A stretch of DNA of 37,044 bases from Deltaproteobacteria bacterium (lineage in GTDB: Bacteria; Desulfobacterota; Desulfuromonadia; Desulfuromonadales; Geopsychrobacteraceae): positions 1 to 37,044 of the forward strand of contig JAJRQB010000096.1 of NCBI GenBank assembly GCA_024280485.1. The letters run 5' to 3'. Positions 14,961 to 25,255 of the stretch are shown here, one piece after another. A program made the position numbers and the translations under genes. Under the pieces are notes generated by a model that did no database searches, was not told the origin of the DNA, and was given only the letters and a program-made list of their open reading frames with translations. Numbering within the stretch: position 1 is the first letter of the stretch; the number at the start of each line of letters is the position of its first letter.

Positions 14961-16337
14961 ATGGGCGGGCTTAATGCGGCACTCAGTGCCGGAAAAACAT
15001 CGATGCAGACCAACCAGAAGTCGATTGAAATCACTGGCCTTAATATCGTCAACGTCAACACTCCGGGATACTCCCGCCAAACACCGAATTTGTCACCTTA
15101 TCCCGCTCTCAACATGGGCGAGTTTTTCGTCGGTCGCGGAGTCACGGTAGAAAGTATTACCCGTTCGCATGATGTTTTTCTGGCCGGTCAAATCAGTGAT
15201 AAATCTGCCGACAAAGGCGTAGAAAGTGCGATGTCGAGCCCTCTCGCTGAGCTCGAACGAGTTCTCGGCATTGGTGAAGGAAGCCTGGCAGATAGCTTTG
15301 ATCAATTCTTTGACAGTATCCGTCAATTGAGCACAAATCCCGGTGGCGAAGTAGAACGTCAATTAGTGTTGCAACAGGGAACATTAATCAGTGATGCCTT
15401 CAGTACCGTCATTACAGAACTTCAATCGGCACAGAATAATATCAACGCCACCCTGACCTCAAAGATTGATGGGATCAATCAAATTACAGCAGAGATCGCA
15501 GATCTAAATGTTCGGATCTCAGCCATTGAACAATCAGGCCAGGTTGCCAACTCGGACCGTGACAGGCGCGACCTGCTCCTCAAAAATCTGTCTCAAAGTA
15601 TCGGCGCCGTAAGCTATGAAACATCCAATGGCAACGCGTCCGTAACCTTACCCAATGGTATGCCTCTGGTTGAAGCGGATCAGGTGACCCTGCTCGAAGG
15701 ATATCCCTCCGGGGCTGACGTTGCTTTAAGGCTCAAGTTTGGTTCGACGAATCTTAATATTGACAAGAATGCTCTGGGCGGTGAATTCCGCGGCCTTTAT
15801 GAGGTGAGGGACGTTCTGATGCCGGATTTGACCAACCGTCTCGATCAGTTGGCCTACAGTTTTGCCAATGAGGTGAACACTCAGCACCAGGCCGGAACAG
15901 GGCTGGACGGTGTGGCCGGGCGAGATTTCTTTACGCCAATTGCGGCCGTTGCCGGTGCAGCCTCTTCGTTAAGTGTCGCATTGACCAGCACGGCAGAAGT
16001 TGCTGCAGGGACCAGCGCCGCTCCGGGTGACAATACCAATATTGTAAATATTCTGGGACTGGAACAGGCTCAGACCATCGGCGGCGATAACTTTGTTTCT
16101 TATTACGGGAAAATAACCGCAACCATCGGTGTAGAGGCCGCACGTAACAAGACAACCCTGACCGGTCTTGAGGACAGCCTGGTGCAACTTGAAAACCTGC
16201 GCGACGGGATTGACGGGGTCTCACTCGAAGAGGAGATGATCAATCTTCTCAAGTACCAGAATGCGTTTGAAGCATCTGCCAAATTTCTCGCAACCGTAGA
16301 CGAGATGATGGAAACCATACTGTACCTTAAGAGGTAA
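14961..16337 (+). CDS. flgK: Flagellar hook-associated protein 1 FlgK
   Basis: A 458-residue hook-filament junction protein. The N-terminus (SAGKTSMQTNQKSIEITGLN with NVNTPGYSRQ) is the conserved rod/hook-type helix, and the C-terminus (VSLEEEMINLLKYQNAFEAS) is the matching coiled-coil end. It is shorter than the ~550-residue enterobacterial protein, mainly through a reduced middle domain. It polymerises at the hook tip before FlgL and needs FlgN for export. Located between flgN and flgL in the same operon. Confidence 0.95.
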   Translation: MGGLNAALSAGKTSMQTNQKSIEITGLNIVNVNTPGYSRQTPNLSPYPALNMGEFFVGRGVTVESITRSHDVFLAGQISDKSADKGVESAMSSPLAELERVLGIGEGSLADSFDQFFDSIRQLSTNPGGEVERQLVLQQGTLISDAFSTVITELQSAQNNINATLTSKIDGINQITAEIADLNVRISAIEQSGQVANSDRDRRDLLLKNLSQSIGAVSYETSNGNASVTLPNGMPLVEADQVTLLEGYPSGADVALRLKFGSTNLNIDKNALGGEFRGLYEVRDVLMPDLTNRLDQLAYSFANEVNTQHQAGTGLDGVAGRDFFTPIAAVAGAASSLSVALTSTAEVAAGTSAAPGDNTNIVNILGLEQAQTIGGDNFVSYYGKITATIGVEAARNKTTLTGLEDSLVQLENLRDGIDGVSLEEEMINLLKYQNAFEASAKFLATVDEMMETILYLKR

Positions 16338-16340
16338 GCT

Positions 16341-17261
16341 ATGAGAGCGACACAAACCACAACTTATCGTAGTCTCAGCTTCTTTCTGGATCGGACCAGT
16401 ACCAGAATGGCTGACCTGCAAAAGCAGATTGCCACCGGAAAACGGATGGTGCGCCCGTCGGATGATCCAACCGCAATCAGCCCTCTTATGGCGGCAAATA
16501 CCCAGATCAAAAATGCCGAACGTTACACAAAGACCATAAATGCAGGACTTGATCGTATCAACAATTCGGAAGGGCACATGGACACGATTAACAATGTCAT
16601 GGTCCGGATGCGCGAAATAGCAATCGCCGCAGGGAATGGTGGCTATACCAATACAGACTTACGCACCTTTGCTAACGAGGTTGCACAATTGCGTGAGCAA
16701 CTGATCGATGCCGGCAATGCACAGGTCGATGGCAAGTATCTTTTTGCCGGTTTCGACGACAAGACCAGGCCTTTCACCTGGGATGCAGTGGCGAGAACCG
16801 TGTCCTATGCGGGAGATCAGGGTTCTGTTAAATACGAAGTCTCTCCAGGCGAAACCGTTGAGGTCAATATAACCGGAAGCGCTCTGATGCAGGGTGATCT
16901 GGACAATGATGGCGTGACTGATCCGGGCCAGTTCGACATCTTTGCACTGATGACCACGGTTGAGGACGCCTTGTTGGCAAATAACCCGACCGGTGTCATT
17001 GCAGAAATAGACAATCTCGTCACCGCCAACGATCAGGTTCTAATCCAAAGAAGTCTCAAAGGGAATACCGCCGCACGGCTTGAAAACGGGCTGTTGAGTA
17101 TGAACCAGATCGAGATTGATATGCGTGAGATGAGATCACGCTTTGAAGATGCCGATTTACTCGAAACCATCACCTCACTTGCGCAGCAAGAGAGTTCCTT
17201 TGAGGCGGCACTAAATATGACCGGCAAGATATCTCGATTATCAATCCTTGATTACATCTAA
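16341..17261 (+). CDS. flgL: Flagellar hook-associated protein 3 FlgL
   Basis: A 306-residue flagellin-like junction protein. The N-terminal stretch TTYRSLSFFLDRTSTRMADL with QIATGKRMVRPSDDP, and the C-terminal SLAQQESSFEAALNMTGKIS, are the paired coiled-coil ends typical of FlgL. The middle contains NAQVDGKYLFAGF, a family hallmark. The length is normal. It starts three bases after flgK and connects the hook junction to the flagellin filament. Confidence 0.95.
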   Translation: MRATQTTTYRSLSFFLDRTSTRMADLQKQIATGKRMVRPSDDPTAISPLMAANTQIKNAERYTKTINAGLDRINNSEGHMDTINNVMVRMREIAIAAGNGGYTNTDLRTFANEVAQLREQLIDAGNAQVDGKYLFAGFDDKTRPFTWDAVARTVSYAGDQGSVKYEVSPGETVEVNITGSALMQGDLDNDGVTDPGQFDIFALMTTVEDALLANNPTGVIAEIDNLVTANDQVLIQRSLKGNTAARLENGLLSMNQIEIDMREMRSRFEDADLLETITSLAQQESSFEAALNMTGKISRLSILDYI

Positions 17262-17369
17262 GCAGCGTTCCGCTGGGCGTACTGCTCTGCGTGCCAAGAA
17301 GCGTCCAACATGAGCCACAGAAGATCTGAGCAGTTTGAGTGCCACCCTTTTGAGTTACAAGGAGCAGAT

Positions 17370-17807
17370 GTGAAAACGACCGAAACCCGTTTTGGTAGCG
17401 TCGAATATAACCCGGAAAACGTCCTTGAATTTCCGGATGGGCTGATTGGTTTCGCTCAATTTCATGATTTTATTGTCATGCCTAACGAAAAAGATGGCCC
17501 CCTGTTCTGGATTCAAAGTGTAGATGACCCCGAAGTCGCCTTTGTCCTGACCGATCCGACCAATTTATTTCAAAGCTACAAGGTTGTCCCCGATGCAAAC
17601 GAGCGGGAAACATTGGGCATGACCGAAAAGGATGAGTGCCATATTTTGTCAATGGTGACAGTCCATGAAGACAGAGAGGTGACCCTGAACTTGCAGGCCC
17701 CGATTCTGTTTGTGCCAAGCCACAATCGAGCTATTCAGGTGATCCTGGAAAAATCACCGTTCTCAACAAGAGAAGCATTGCCTGAGGTGATATATAGCGA
17801 TTATTAA
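17370..17807 (+). CDS. fliW: Flagellar assembly factor FliW
   Basis: A 145-residue FliW from GTG at 17370, chosen because AAGGAG lies just upstream; a longer frame from 17310 lacks a site. Conserved stretches include TRFGSVEYNPENVLEFPDGL, GFAQFHDF, DPEVAFVLTDP and LNLQAPILF. FliW binds both flagellin and CsrA: when flagellin is exported, free FliW binds CsrA and relieves its block on flagellin mRNA. csrA normally lies next to fliW, but the gaps on both sides here are too short to hold it. The flagellin leader downstream has the expected CsrA-type sites. Confidence 0.93.
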   Translation: MKTTETRFGSVEYNPENVLEFPDGLIGFAQFHDFIVMPNEKDGPLFWIQSVDDPEVAFVLTDPTNLFQSYKVVPDANERETLGMTEKDECHILSMVTVHEDREVTLNLQAPILFVPSHNRAIQVILEKSPFSTREALPEVIYSDY

Positions 17808-17861
17808 CGCCTGACTGGGTGCACAATCAATCCGTTTATATCCTACGACTGAGAGCGACAC

Positions 17862-20582
17862 ATGAGTTTGGCGATGCCATCAATAGATATCCAAAGTCTT
17901 CTGGAAGGGGCATTCACCTGTCACCAGGCCGGAGATTTAAATGGTGCCTTAGATGGTTATGGACAGATTCTCTCCTGCGATCCTGATCATGTGGACGCAC
18001 TCCAATTGTCTGGGCTATTGGCACGGCAGCAGAAGCGTTTTGAAGACGCTATCTCGTTGCTTGATCATGCCATTAGCATTAATCCGGACGTAGCAGTATT
18101 CCATCATAATCTGGCAGAGACCTACCACGCTCTTGAGGACCTGAGTACTGCGGAAGCCTGCTATCGTGAGGCTGTTCGGCTGGCTCCCGCTTATGTCGAT
18201 CCCCAGATTAATCTTGGAGCTATTTTGCAAGGGCAGGCCAAGCTTGTAGAAGCACTGGAGTGCTTCAAAGCTGTCGTTGTGCTTCAAACTGACCACGTGC
18301 TGGGACAATATAATCTGGCAAGCTGCTATCGCACTCTGGGGAACTTTGAACTGGCCTCATCCCACTGCCACCAATGCTTGCAATTAGACCCGGCCCATAT
18401 CGATGCGAATCTTATGCTGGCCGGGTTTCTGCTTTCTGAAGGAGATTTCGAAGAAGGTTGGCGGGGGTACGAATGGCGCCGCTATTTGACGCCGGAGAAG
18501 GCAAATTCTCACCACAGCATGGCCCCTTTTCCGCGCTGGGACGGATCCTCGCTACAGAACAAAAGGATACTTTTGCAAGCCGAGCAGGGTTTAGGTGATG
18601 AAATCATGTTTGCCTCCTGTGTCTCTGATGTGGTGGATGCTGCCGGAGACTGTCTACTGGAATGCGACCCTCGACTTGCTCCCTTATTCAGCCGCTCATT
18701 TCCCGACGTGTCCGTCGTTTCAAAATCGACAGAAAACAATGCCGAAAAGTTTTTGCAGAATGGACCGATCGATTTTCGAATGACTATCGGGAGCCTGCCG
18801 AGCATTTTCCGTAAAAGTATTACTGATTTCAGATCTGGCGATGGCTATCTGGTTGCGGATCAAAACCTCCGCCTGATCTGGCGTGAGCGACTCAGCGCAC
18901 TGCCTGGCCGTTTGAAGGTTGGAGTGTCCTGGCGGGGCGGCAAAGGGCCGGCTGAACAGATGGTCCGTTCGGTGCCCTTGTCACTCTGGGCCCCCATGTT
19001 TGAAATTGCCGAGGTTGATTTTATCAACCTTCAGTACGGCGATCATGACAAGGAGGTCTCTTCATTCAATGGCCGAGCGGCTTCGCCCCTGGTTCTTTTT
19101 CCGGAGTACGACCCGCTGGAGGACTTGGACGGTGCGGCCGCATTAATGGCGGAACTCGATCTGGTCATTACCATCGACAATAGCAGCGCGCACCTGGCGG
19201 GTGCACTCGGTACGCCGGTCTGGACGCTTTTGCCTTGCGGTTCGAACTGGCGTTGGCTCAAGGGCCGGGAGGATAGTTACTGGTATGGGTCAATGCGGCT
19301 TTTTCAGCAGAAGAGTTTTGGGGGAGCAGCCTGGGAAGAGGTTGTTCGCGGCGTTACCCAATCTTTGCAGTGCCGGATCGCTGCCCCGGAGATTGTATCC
19401 GAGATTCATCCTGGGGACTGTGTTTTGCCACTTCCGGACCCAAAGGTGCGTGAAAACATTCGGAACACTTCATTGCACCGCCAGCGAAAGGCCTTGCTGA
19501 TCAACGACACCGCGTCCTGGTATCACTGGGGATGTTCCTGTACCAGCATAGCAATTCACCAGCAGTTGAATGAAATGGGATTTTCCGTCACCTCCCTGCC
19601 GATTAATGCGGTTATGGCGATGTCGAGCATGCCCTTGTCTGTAGAAGACTTTGACTCCGATCTCTTTTGGGCCAGCTTCAAGAGCCAGCAGAAAGATGTC
19701 GTTCAGGCTATTGAGCAAAGTGATGTCGTTGTTGTGAATGGTGAAGGGTCCCTGCATGGCCTTGGGCCCCTGCCATTAAAGCTGCTCTTTCTCATGTATT
19801 TATCAGGCAAGCGACTTAAGACCCCTGTCCACCTGATCAACCATTCCTGTTATCCCACGGAGGAAGTGCGTGCCGAGCAGAGCCTGGAAAGGTTTCTCTA
19901 CCAAAAGGTCTATTCCGAACTCGATTTTTGTGGTGTACGAGAGATCAAAAGCGCACGAGTTTTAAAAGAACTGGGAGTACCAGCCCGCATAACCTTTGAT
20001 TGCATGCCTTTGTTTGTGGCCCGGAATTTCACTGAAATGCGTAATGAGAAAGGCACAAGTATCGTCATTGCCGGTTCCGTGGCGCTAAAAGAAGAAGGCC
20101 TGTCCCTGCTCTCATCCTCTGTTCAGAAACTCTCCGACAGGGGGTACGACGTAAAATTACTCATCGGTGCAGATGCCTCTCCTGCAGTAGATGACTTAAG
20201 GTTTGCCTCGGCCCTGGGCCGACTCTGTCCTGAATCTTTCAGCTTGATCAATGCAGACTCGGAGCTTGAGTGGCTGAATACGATCAACCAGGCTCAACTG
20301 CTTATTTCGGGCCGGTTCCATCATTCGATTGCCGCCGCGCTGCTTAAAACTCCATTTATTGCCCTGGAGACCAATACGCCCAAACTCGATGCGTTATTGG
20401 AGATGCTCTCTTTGCCATGGCGTATTCCTGTTGGTGCTGCTGCTGCCGTTGAGCTCATGGAACAAATGATCGAAGAATTATTGACGATCCCGGAAAAGGG
20501 CATCGTCAGTGAGGATATCCGTGCCGAATTGCTCAGGCTGAGCCTGACTAATTTCGAAGGATTGCAGAAGATTAGAATGTAA
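17862..20582 (+). CDS. TPR, glycosyltransferase-like and polysaccharide pyruvyl transferase fusion
   Basis: A 906-residue protein in three parts. Residues ~10-200 are TPR repeats ([37 protein letters not shown] and similar). Residues ~240-500 look like a heptosyltransferase/GT9-type fold with [26 protein letters not shown] and the nucleotide-binding region [19 protein letters not shown]. Residues ~540-890 match the polysaccharide pyruvyl transferase family ([62 protein letters not shown]). It lies between fliW and fliC, so flagellin glycan synthesis or modification is likely. The substrate is unknown. Confidence 0.75.
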   Translation: MSLAMPSIDIQSLLEGAFTCHQAGDLNGALDGYGQILSCDPDHVDALQLSGLLARQQKRFEDAISLLDHAISINPDVAVFHHNLAETYHALEDLSTAEACYREAVRLAPAYVDPQINLGAILQGQAKLVEALECFKAVVVLQTDHVLGQYNLASCYRTLGNFELASSHCHQCLQLDPAHIDANLMLAGFLLSEGDFEEGWRGYEWRRYLTPEKANSHHSMAPFPRWDGSSLQNKRILLQAEQGLGDEIMFASCVSDVVDAAGDCLLECDPRLAPLFSRSFPDVSVVSKSTENNAEKFLQNGPIDFRMTIGSLPSIFRKSITDFRSGDGYLVADQNLRLIWRERLSALPGRLKVGVSWRGGKGPAEQMVRSVPLSLWAPMFEIAEVDFINLQYGDHDKEVSSFNGRAASPLVLFPEYDPLEDLDGAAALMAELDLVITIDNSSAHLAGALGTPVWTLLPCGSNWRWLKGREDSYWYGSMRLFQQKSFGGAAWEEVVRGVTQSLQCRIAAPEIVSEIHPGDCVLPLPDPKVRENIRNTSLHRQRKALLINDTASWYHWGCSCTSIAIHQQLNEMGFSVTSLPINAVMAMSSMPLSVEDFDSDLFWASFKSQQKDVVQAIEQSDVVVVNGEGSLHGLGPLPLKLLFLMYLSGKRLKTPVHLINHSCYPTEEVRAEQSLERFLYQKVYSELDFCGVREIKSARVLKELGVPARITFDCMPLFVARNFTEMRNEKGTSIVIAGSVALKEEGLSLLSSSVQKLSDRGYDVKLLIGADASPAVDDLRFASALGRLCPESFSLINADSELEWLNTINQAQLLISGRFHHSIAAALLKTPFIALETNTPKLDALLEMLSLPWRIPVGAAAAVELMEQMIEELLTIPEKGIVSEDIRAELLRLSLTNFEGLQKIRM

Positions 20583-20590
20583 GAAATTTC

Positions 20591-20618
20591 TAAAGATCTT
20601 GTCGGGAGTGACCGACAA
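20591..20618 (+). promoter_or_regulatory. Predicted sigma-28 promoter of fliC
   Basis: TAAAGA (from 20591), 16 bases after TAAA, then ACCGACAA (20611-20618), matching GCCGATAA at 6 of 8. It lies 8 bp after the glycosyltransferase stop and predicts a flagellin leader of about 130 bases. Confidence 0.6.
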
Positions 20619-20624
20619 GAAGCA

Positions 20625-20754
20625 GGACGGGGAATTTATCGCCCAAGGAGGTCAAGAGAAGTCAACGCGCCCCCGGGTAAGAAATTGTCACAAGAAGTAC
20701 TCACAATCGCAGGGCAAGGATGCCCGAACACACCCATTCACGGAGGAAAAAACC
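20625..20754 (+). promoter_or_regulatory. Flagellin mRNA leader with CsrA-type binding sites
   Basis: GGGC (20712-20715) and GCCC (20722-20725) form a 4-bp stem that presents AAGGAT in a six-base loop, and the full CAAGGATG matches the CsrA consensus core. More GGA motifs occur at 20625, 20631 and 20647. Two lie in GGAGGA at 20742-20747, which is the ribosome binding site of fliC. A hairpin GGA site upstream plus one on the Shine-Dalgarno is the arrangement that CsrA uses to repress hag in Bacillus subtilis. CsrA control here is inferred. Confidence 0.6.
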
Positions 20755-22248
20755 ATGGCATTAACAATCAATACTAACGTCGCTTCTCTTAACGCCCAAC
20801 GTAACCTGGGTAAATCTCAAGGTGCTCTCAACAAGTCAATGCAGCGCCTCTCTTCCGGTCTTCGCATTAACAGTGCAAAAGATGATGCTGCTGGTCTGGC
20901 TATTTCTGACCGCATGACCGCTCAAATCCGTGGTCTCAATCAGGCGGCACGGAATGCCAATGATGGTATCTCCCTGGCGCAAACGGCTGAAGGCGCCATG
21001 CAAGAGACCACTAACCTGCTACAGCGTATGCGTGAGCTGGCCGTACAGTCGGCCAACGATACCAACACCGCATCTGACCGTGCTTCCCTGCAGTCGGAAG
21101 TCAGCCAGCTACAAAGCGAACTGAATCGTATCGCTGAAACCACAACCTTCAACGGTAAGCAACTGCTGGATGGTACCTTCTCGGGTGCTAAATTCCAGGT
21201 TGGCGCCAATGCGAACCAGGTTATCAGCTTCTCGGTTGGCTCCGCCAAAGGTAGTGACATCGGTACCAACCAGTACGTCGCCGAAGGTGGCGCCATGCAG
21301 GTTGCTATAGCTTCTGCCAGCGCCGAGGTCACGGCTAATGGCTTAACCGCTGGTAGCCTGACTCTGGCCGGAACCTTCAACGGTTCTTCTTATTCTCAGG
21401 CCGTTACCATGGGGCTTGCTGCGACTGCTAATGAGCTCGAAACAGCCATCAACGCTTATACCGGAACTACCGGTGTAACCGCAACTGCTACGACCAAGGC
21501 CAGCCTGGGCACCTTCTCGGATGTCGGTGCCATGACTTTCGAACTGAAGGGCAGCAATACCGCGGCATCAACCATCTCCACCACAATTACCAATAAAGAT
21601 GACCTGACCAGCGTCGCTTCGGCTATTAATGACAAGAGCAGTACGACCGGGATTTCTGCAGAACTTTCTGCGGACAAAAAATCCCTGATCATGACTTCTG
21701 CTGCTGGTGATGATATTTCGATCGCCAACTTCACCCTCGGTGCTGACAAGACTGCCAGTTTCGCTGGGGTGAATTCTGCGGGGACTCTGACTGCGGCTCA
21801 GACTCTGACGACCGCAGGGACCGATTCCTCACGGGTCGGTGGTTATATCACCCTCGACAGTACTGATTCTTATTCAGCAACCGCAAGTGTTGACACGCTG
21901 AATGGTGTAACAACTGCCGCGGTGTCGGCTCTTCAGGATATCGCTTCGGTGAGTATCTCGTCGCAGTCCGGTGCTAACGACGCTATCTCGGTTATTGACG
22001 GTGCATTGAGCATGATCGACTCAAGTCGTGGTGATTTGGGTGCGGTTCAAAACCGCTTCGAGTCGACGATTGCCAACCTACAGAACGTTTCTGAGAACCT
22101 CTCTGCAGCGCGTAGTCGGATTCTTGATGCGGACATCGCTATGGAAACTTCAGCGATGACCAAGAACAACATCCTGCAGCAGGCTGGGGTTTCGATCCTG
22201 GCGCAAGCTAACCAGGCTCCTCAACTCGCCCTGTCGCTACTGGGCTAA
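20755..22248 (+). CDS. fliC: Flagellin
   Basis: A 497-residue flagellin, the filament subunit. Residues ~1-170 show the conserved N-terminal region ([47 protein letters not shown]). The C-terminal ~95 residues ([20 protein letters not shown], and an end with [18 protein letters not shown]) pair with it as coiled coil. The central ~200 residues are Thr/Ser/Ala-rich surface sequence with a hook-IN-like [20 protein letters not shown] motif. The ATG at 20755 follows GGAGGAAAAAACC. Expected control is by sigma-28 and CsrA/FliW, and the upstream fusion enzyme may modify its exposed Ser/Thr residues. Confidence 0.97.
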   Translation: MALTINTNVASLNAQRNLGKSQGALNKSMQRLSSGLRINSAKDDAAGLAISDRMTAQIRGLNQAARNANDGISLAQTAEGAMQETTNLLQRMRELAVQSANDTNTASDRASLQSEVSQLQSELNRIAETTTFNGKQLLDGTFSGAKFQVGANANQVISFSVGSAKGSDIGTNQYVAEGGAMQVAIASASAEVTANGLTAGSLTLAGTFNGSSYSQAVTMGLAATANELETAINAYTGTTGVTATATTKASLGTFSDVGAMTFELKGSNTAASTISTTITNKDDLTSVASAINDKSSTTGISAELSADKKSLIMTSAAGDDISIANFTLGADKTASFAGVNSAGTLTAAQTLTTAGTDSSRVGGYITLDSTDSYSATASVDTLNGVTTAAVSALQDIASVSISSQSGANDAISVIDGALSMIDSSRGDLGAVQNRFESTIANLQNVSENLSAARSRILDADIAMETSAMTKNNILQQAGVSILAQANQAPQLALSLLG

Positions 22249-22268
22249 TCTAAGGGAAGATTGCTATC

Positions 22269-22297
22269 GGGGGCCGGTTCGGCTGGCCCCCTTTTTT
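22269..22297 (+). terminator. Rho-independent terminator after fliC
   Basis: GGGGGCC (22269-22275) pairs perfectly with GGCCCCC (22285-22291) and is followed by six T. It separates the abundant flagellin message from flaG-fliD. Confidence 0.85.
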
Positions 22298-22338
22298 CAA
22301 AGATAGCGGTTAACCATTAGACTTCAGAGGAGGAAGTC

Positions 22339-22686
22339 ATGAGAATTGATACACCCACAATCACAGGAAGTCCGTTACAGCATTCACCTAGAGCTGTAGA
22401 TAACATCAAGGATGACCGAAAGGTTAAAGAAGAGGTTGCTCAGGAGCCTCAGGCCGACAAGCCTCGGGTTGCTCCGGAAGAACTGATTCAGCAGATCAAA
22501 GGTCTCACTGAAGAAGGTCTCTACAGCGTACGTTTTGAGAACGACAATCGCAGCAATCAACTGGTGGTGAAGATTGTTGATCGCGAAACCGACGAAGTTA
22601 TTCGTCAGGTCCCCATAGAAGAGGTGCTTGAGCTTAGAGCAATTATGGACGATTTGCGCGGGAATATTGTCGACACCCAGAGTTAA
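22339..22686 (+). CDS. flaG: FlaG-family flagellar protein
   Basis: A 115-residue FlaG. The N-terminal half is polar and variable. The C-terminal half (LYSVRFENDNRSNQLVVKIV, then DRETDEVIRQVPIEEVLEL) is the conserved FlaG domain. ATG follows GAGGAGGAAGTC. FlaG homologues affect filament length in some bacteria; the molecular role is not well defined. It sits directly before fliD, the usual place. Confidence 0.9.
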   Translation: MRIDTPTITGSPLQHSPRAVDNIKDDRKVKEEVAQEPQADKPRVAPEELIQQIKGLTEEGLYSVRFENDNRSNQLVVKIVDRETDEVIRQVPIEEVLELRAIMDDLRGNIVDTQS

Positions 22687-22738
22687 GAGTGCAGTAAAGC
22701 TGGTGCCCATTAAGGTTTATAGGTAAGAGGAGACAGCT

Positions 22739-24364
22739 ATGTCCATCACATTCGGTGGCCTGGCGACAGGCTTGGATACAAATGCCATTGTCGATCAATT
22801 GATGGCACTGGAGCGTCAGCCGATCACCCGTCTGGAAACAGATAAGGTGTGGTTTGAGGCGCGGCAGAAAGCTTACGCCACCCTTGATGGGACGTTACGA
22901 GCTTTCGATGCAAACATAGCGAACCTTGGGTCGAGCGATGATTTGCGCCAGAAATCTGTTTCAGCTTCGCGCGAAGATTTTTTTTCAGTATCCTCAAGCG
23001 TCGATGCCTTGCCGGGAGCCAGTTATCAGGTCGAAGTTGTTTCCTTGGCTCAGGTGCAAAAAAATGTCAGCCAGGGTTATGCGAGCAAGACGGATCAGAA
23101 TTTTGGGGTTGGTCAACTGTCTCTAACCGTTGGTACCGATGATCCTGTCAGCATTACCATTGATGCAAACAACAATTCGCTCGAAGGAGTGATGAGGGCC
23201 ATCAATGATGCTGATCTGGGAGTGAACGCTTCGATTATCAATGATGGGACCAGTAGTCCCTATCGTTTGGTGTTGACCGGTAAAGATGTCGCCACGACAT
23301 TTTCGATGACCTCGACCCTGCCAACTTACAATGGTGATATCAGTGCGCAATTGATGACGGGCGGATTTACCGATCAGACTGCGACCACTTTTGGCAGTGG
23401 CACTCTGAACCTGTCGACCGGACATCAAATTACCCTGAGCAACCCGACCAATTCGTTGACCGATATGATGGACGCGATCAACGCTGAAACCGGAACCACC
23501 GGGGTGACAGCTTCTATCGTTGCTGATGGCGATAACTTTGTCCTGTCTCTGAGTGGCGGTGAAACTATTACAACCACTGCTCTGACCGGTGGGAAGTATG
23601 ATTCCCTCAGCCTGACAGAAACCCAGGCCGCTGCGCAGGCACACATCCGGGTTGATACGATTGACATCTACTCTGACAGCAATACCCTGGCAGAAGCGAT
23701 CCCCGGCTTGACTCTGAACCTGACAAATTCTGAAGTCGGGGCGATGACCAATGTCACAGTGTCCCTGGATGAGGGAGCAATCAAGTCGCAAATAGAGGGA
23801 TTCGTCAAAGGTTACAATGATGTGATGTCCTTTATTGAGTCACAATCCGTGAGAGATGGTTCGGTTGGAGGGATCCTGGGGGGCGAGTCCGGCGTGAACA
23901 ACGTGAAACGCCGCCTGCAGAATTTGCTGACGACGATGGTCAGGACCAGTGGGAACCTTTCCGCTTTTTCGCAGCTCGGATTGGCAACACAGAAAGATGG
24001 CACCATTAAGATCGATACCGACACCTTGACCGAAGCCATAAAGAACAACCTCGATGGTGTGGAAAAGCTGCTGGTTGGTGAGGGGACAACCGTAGGCATA
24101 GCCGTTCAATTTCAAAATTATCTTAAAGGGATGACCGATTCTATTGATGGTCTTCAGGCAACAAACAAAAAAAGTACTGAGGCGAACGTCAAACGGATTG
24201 ATAGCCGTATAAAGCAAATCGAAATGCGCCTGGTAAAAAGGGAAGAGATCATGCGCAAAAAATTCAACGCTCTGGAGCTGTTGATCAGCGGAATGAATTC
24301 TCAGAGTGCGTTCTTGACTCAGCAGATGGACCTTCTTAACGGTATGATGACGAGGAATAGATAA
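22739..24364 (+). CDS. fliD: Flagellar filament cap protein FliD
   Basis: A 541-residue capping protein (HAP2) that sits on the filament tip and guides flagellin folding. The N-terminus ITFGGLATGLDTNAIVDQLM, the middle hook-IN motif ([20 protein letters not shown]) and the C-terminal coiled coil (KRIDSRIKQIEMRLVKREE) are all typical. Start ATG at 22739 follows AAGAGGAG. Its stop codon overlaps the fliS start by one base (TAATG). Confidence 0.95.
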   Translation: MSITFGGLATGLDTNAIVDQLMALERQPITRLETDKVWFEARQKAYATLDGTLRAFDANIANLGSSDDLRQKSVSASREDFFSVSSSVDALPGASYQVEVVSLAQVQKNVSQGYASKTDQNFGVGQLSLTVGTDDPVSITIDANNNSLEGVMRAINDADLGVNASIINDGTSSPYRLVLTGKDVATTFSMTSTLPTYNGDISAQLMTGGFTDQTATTFGSGTLNLSTGHQITLSNPTNSLTDMMDAINAETGTTGVTASIVADGDNFVLSLSGGETITTTALTGGKYDSLSLTETQAAAQAHIRVDTIDIYSDSNTLAEAIPGLTLNLTNSEVGAMTNVTVSLDEGAIKSQIEGFVKGYNDVMSFIESQSVRDGSVGGILGGESGVNNVKRRLQNLLTTMVRTSGNLSAFSQLGLATQKDGTIKIDTDTLTEAIKNNLDGVEKLLVGEGTTVGIAVQFQNYLKGMTDSIDGLQATNKKSTEANVKRIDSRIKQIEMRLVKREEIMRKKFNALELLISGMNSQSAFLTQQMDLLNGMMTRNR

Positions 24365-24789
24365 TGAATGCCTATATGACCCAATATCAGAACAACCAGA
24401 TACTGACTGCTACTCCAGAGCAGATTCTGATCATGCTATATGACGGTGCTATCCGTTTTTGCAATCAGGCCATGCATGCAATAGACGCTGGTAACAAAGT
24501 CGTTCAGGCCGAAAAAATTAATCGGACGATAGCGATTGTTTGTGAATTTGCCAATACTCTCGACCATGAAATCGGTGGGGAGATCGCAACGGACCTGGAT
24601 GCTCTCTACGCATTTATGACCAGGGAGTTAACACGTGCAAATCTGGAAGGTGACCGCAAGGCCCTGGAAGTCGTTGCGGGTCTACTCTCCGAATTGCGTG
24701 AAGCCTGGATAGAAGCGGCTAAAATATACGTTAAAGAGAGACGGATTCAGAGCGACACCGCTGGAAGCGGTATTGCTGCGACACTTTAG
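24364..24789 (+). CDS. fliS: Flagellar export chaperone FliS
   Basis: A 141-residue helical chaperone that binds the flagellin C-terminus and keeps it from polymerising in the cytoplasm. YQNNQILTATPEQILIMLYD is the conserved N-terminal signature, and the rest follows the four-helix FliS pattern. In bacteria with FliW, FliS competes for flagellin and so affects FliW-CsrA signalling. It is translationally coupled to fliD by a one-base overlap. Confidence 0.95.
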   Translation: MNAYMTQYQNNQILTATPEQILIMLYDGAIRFCNQAMHAIDAGNKVVQAEKINRTIAIVCEFANTLDHEIGGEIATDLDALYAFMTRELTRANLEGDRKALEVVAGLLSELREAWIEAAKIYVKERRIQSDTAGSGIAATL

Positions 24790-24799
24790 GGAGCTGGCG

Positions 24800-25216
24800 A
24801 TGACTGGATTTAATCCCCATACTGAAAAGTTACTTGCATTCTCAGTTGAACAATATCGAGAATTGCAACAGCATGCAGAAAGGCTGATAAAAATACTGGA
24901 TAATTGCGATTATCCACAAGCCCATGAGCATGGAGCCAGACTGCAGGATTTGCAAGCTGCGGCCAGCAAGCAAGATGAGACGCTGCTACCACTACTCGAG
25001 AGCGATCTACTTGCCTGGGAAGGGCACCCGCTCTACCGAATGCGGCTGCGCTTTATTACCTCTATTCTTGAGTTGAACAAGTTGCTTTTGCCAAAAATCC
25101 GTGGCATGATGGCGGTTACTTCGGCTGAGCTTGAGCAGTTACAGAGCGGTCGTATTGCGATTGCTGGCTACGCTTTGCCCAATGCTGATCGGCGGGGTTT
25201 GCGGGGGGTTGGCTAA
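24800..25216 (+). CDS. FliT-like flagellar protein
   Basis: A 138-residue helical protein starting at ATG 24800, with GGGAG upstream; a frame from 24773 would overlap fliS and has no such site. It carries a long Leu/Gln-rich helical N-terminal half and a C-terminal element TSAELEQLQSGRIAIAGY, which I recognise from FliT/FlgN-like proteins. FliT is the export chaperone of FliD and in enterobacteria also restrains FlhDC. Its place right after fliS supports the call. Sequence support alone is moderate. Confidence 0.65.
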   Translation: MTGFNPHTEKLLAFSVEQYRELQQHAERLIKILDNCDYPQAHEHGARLQDLQAAASKQDETLLPLLESDLLAWEGHPLYRMRLRFITSILELNKLLLPKIRGMMAVTSAELEQLQSGRIAIAGYALPNADRRGLRGVG

Positions 25217-25255
25217 GTAACAGATCTGCTCGCTAGATCCTTCCACAGGTTGTTC

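Noticed and set aside
17262-17861. csrA next to fliW
   Set aside because: The gaps are 108 and 54 bases, too short for csrA, and no MLVLTRK-like start is present on either strand.
22695-22722. A possible sigma-28 promoter before fliD (TAAA, 16 bases, GTTTATAG)
   Set aside because: The spacing fits, but only 4 of 8 positions match the -10, and the start would fall inside the ribosome binding site of fliD.
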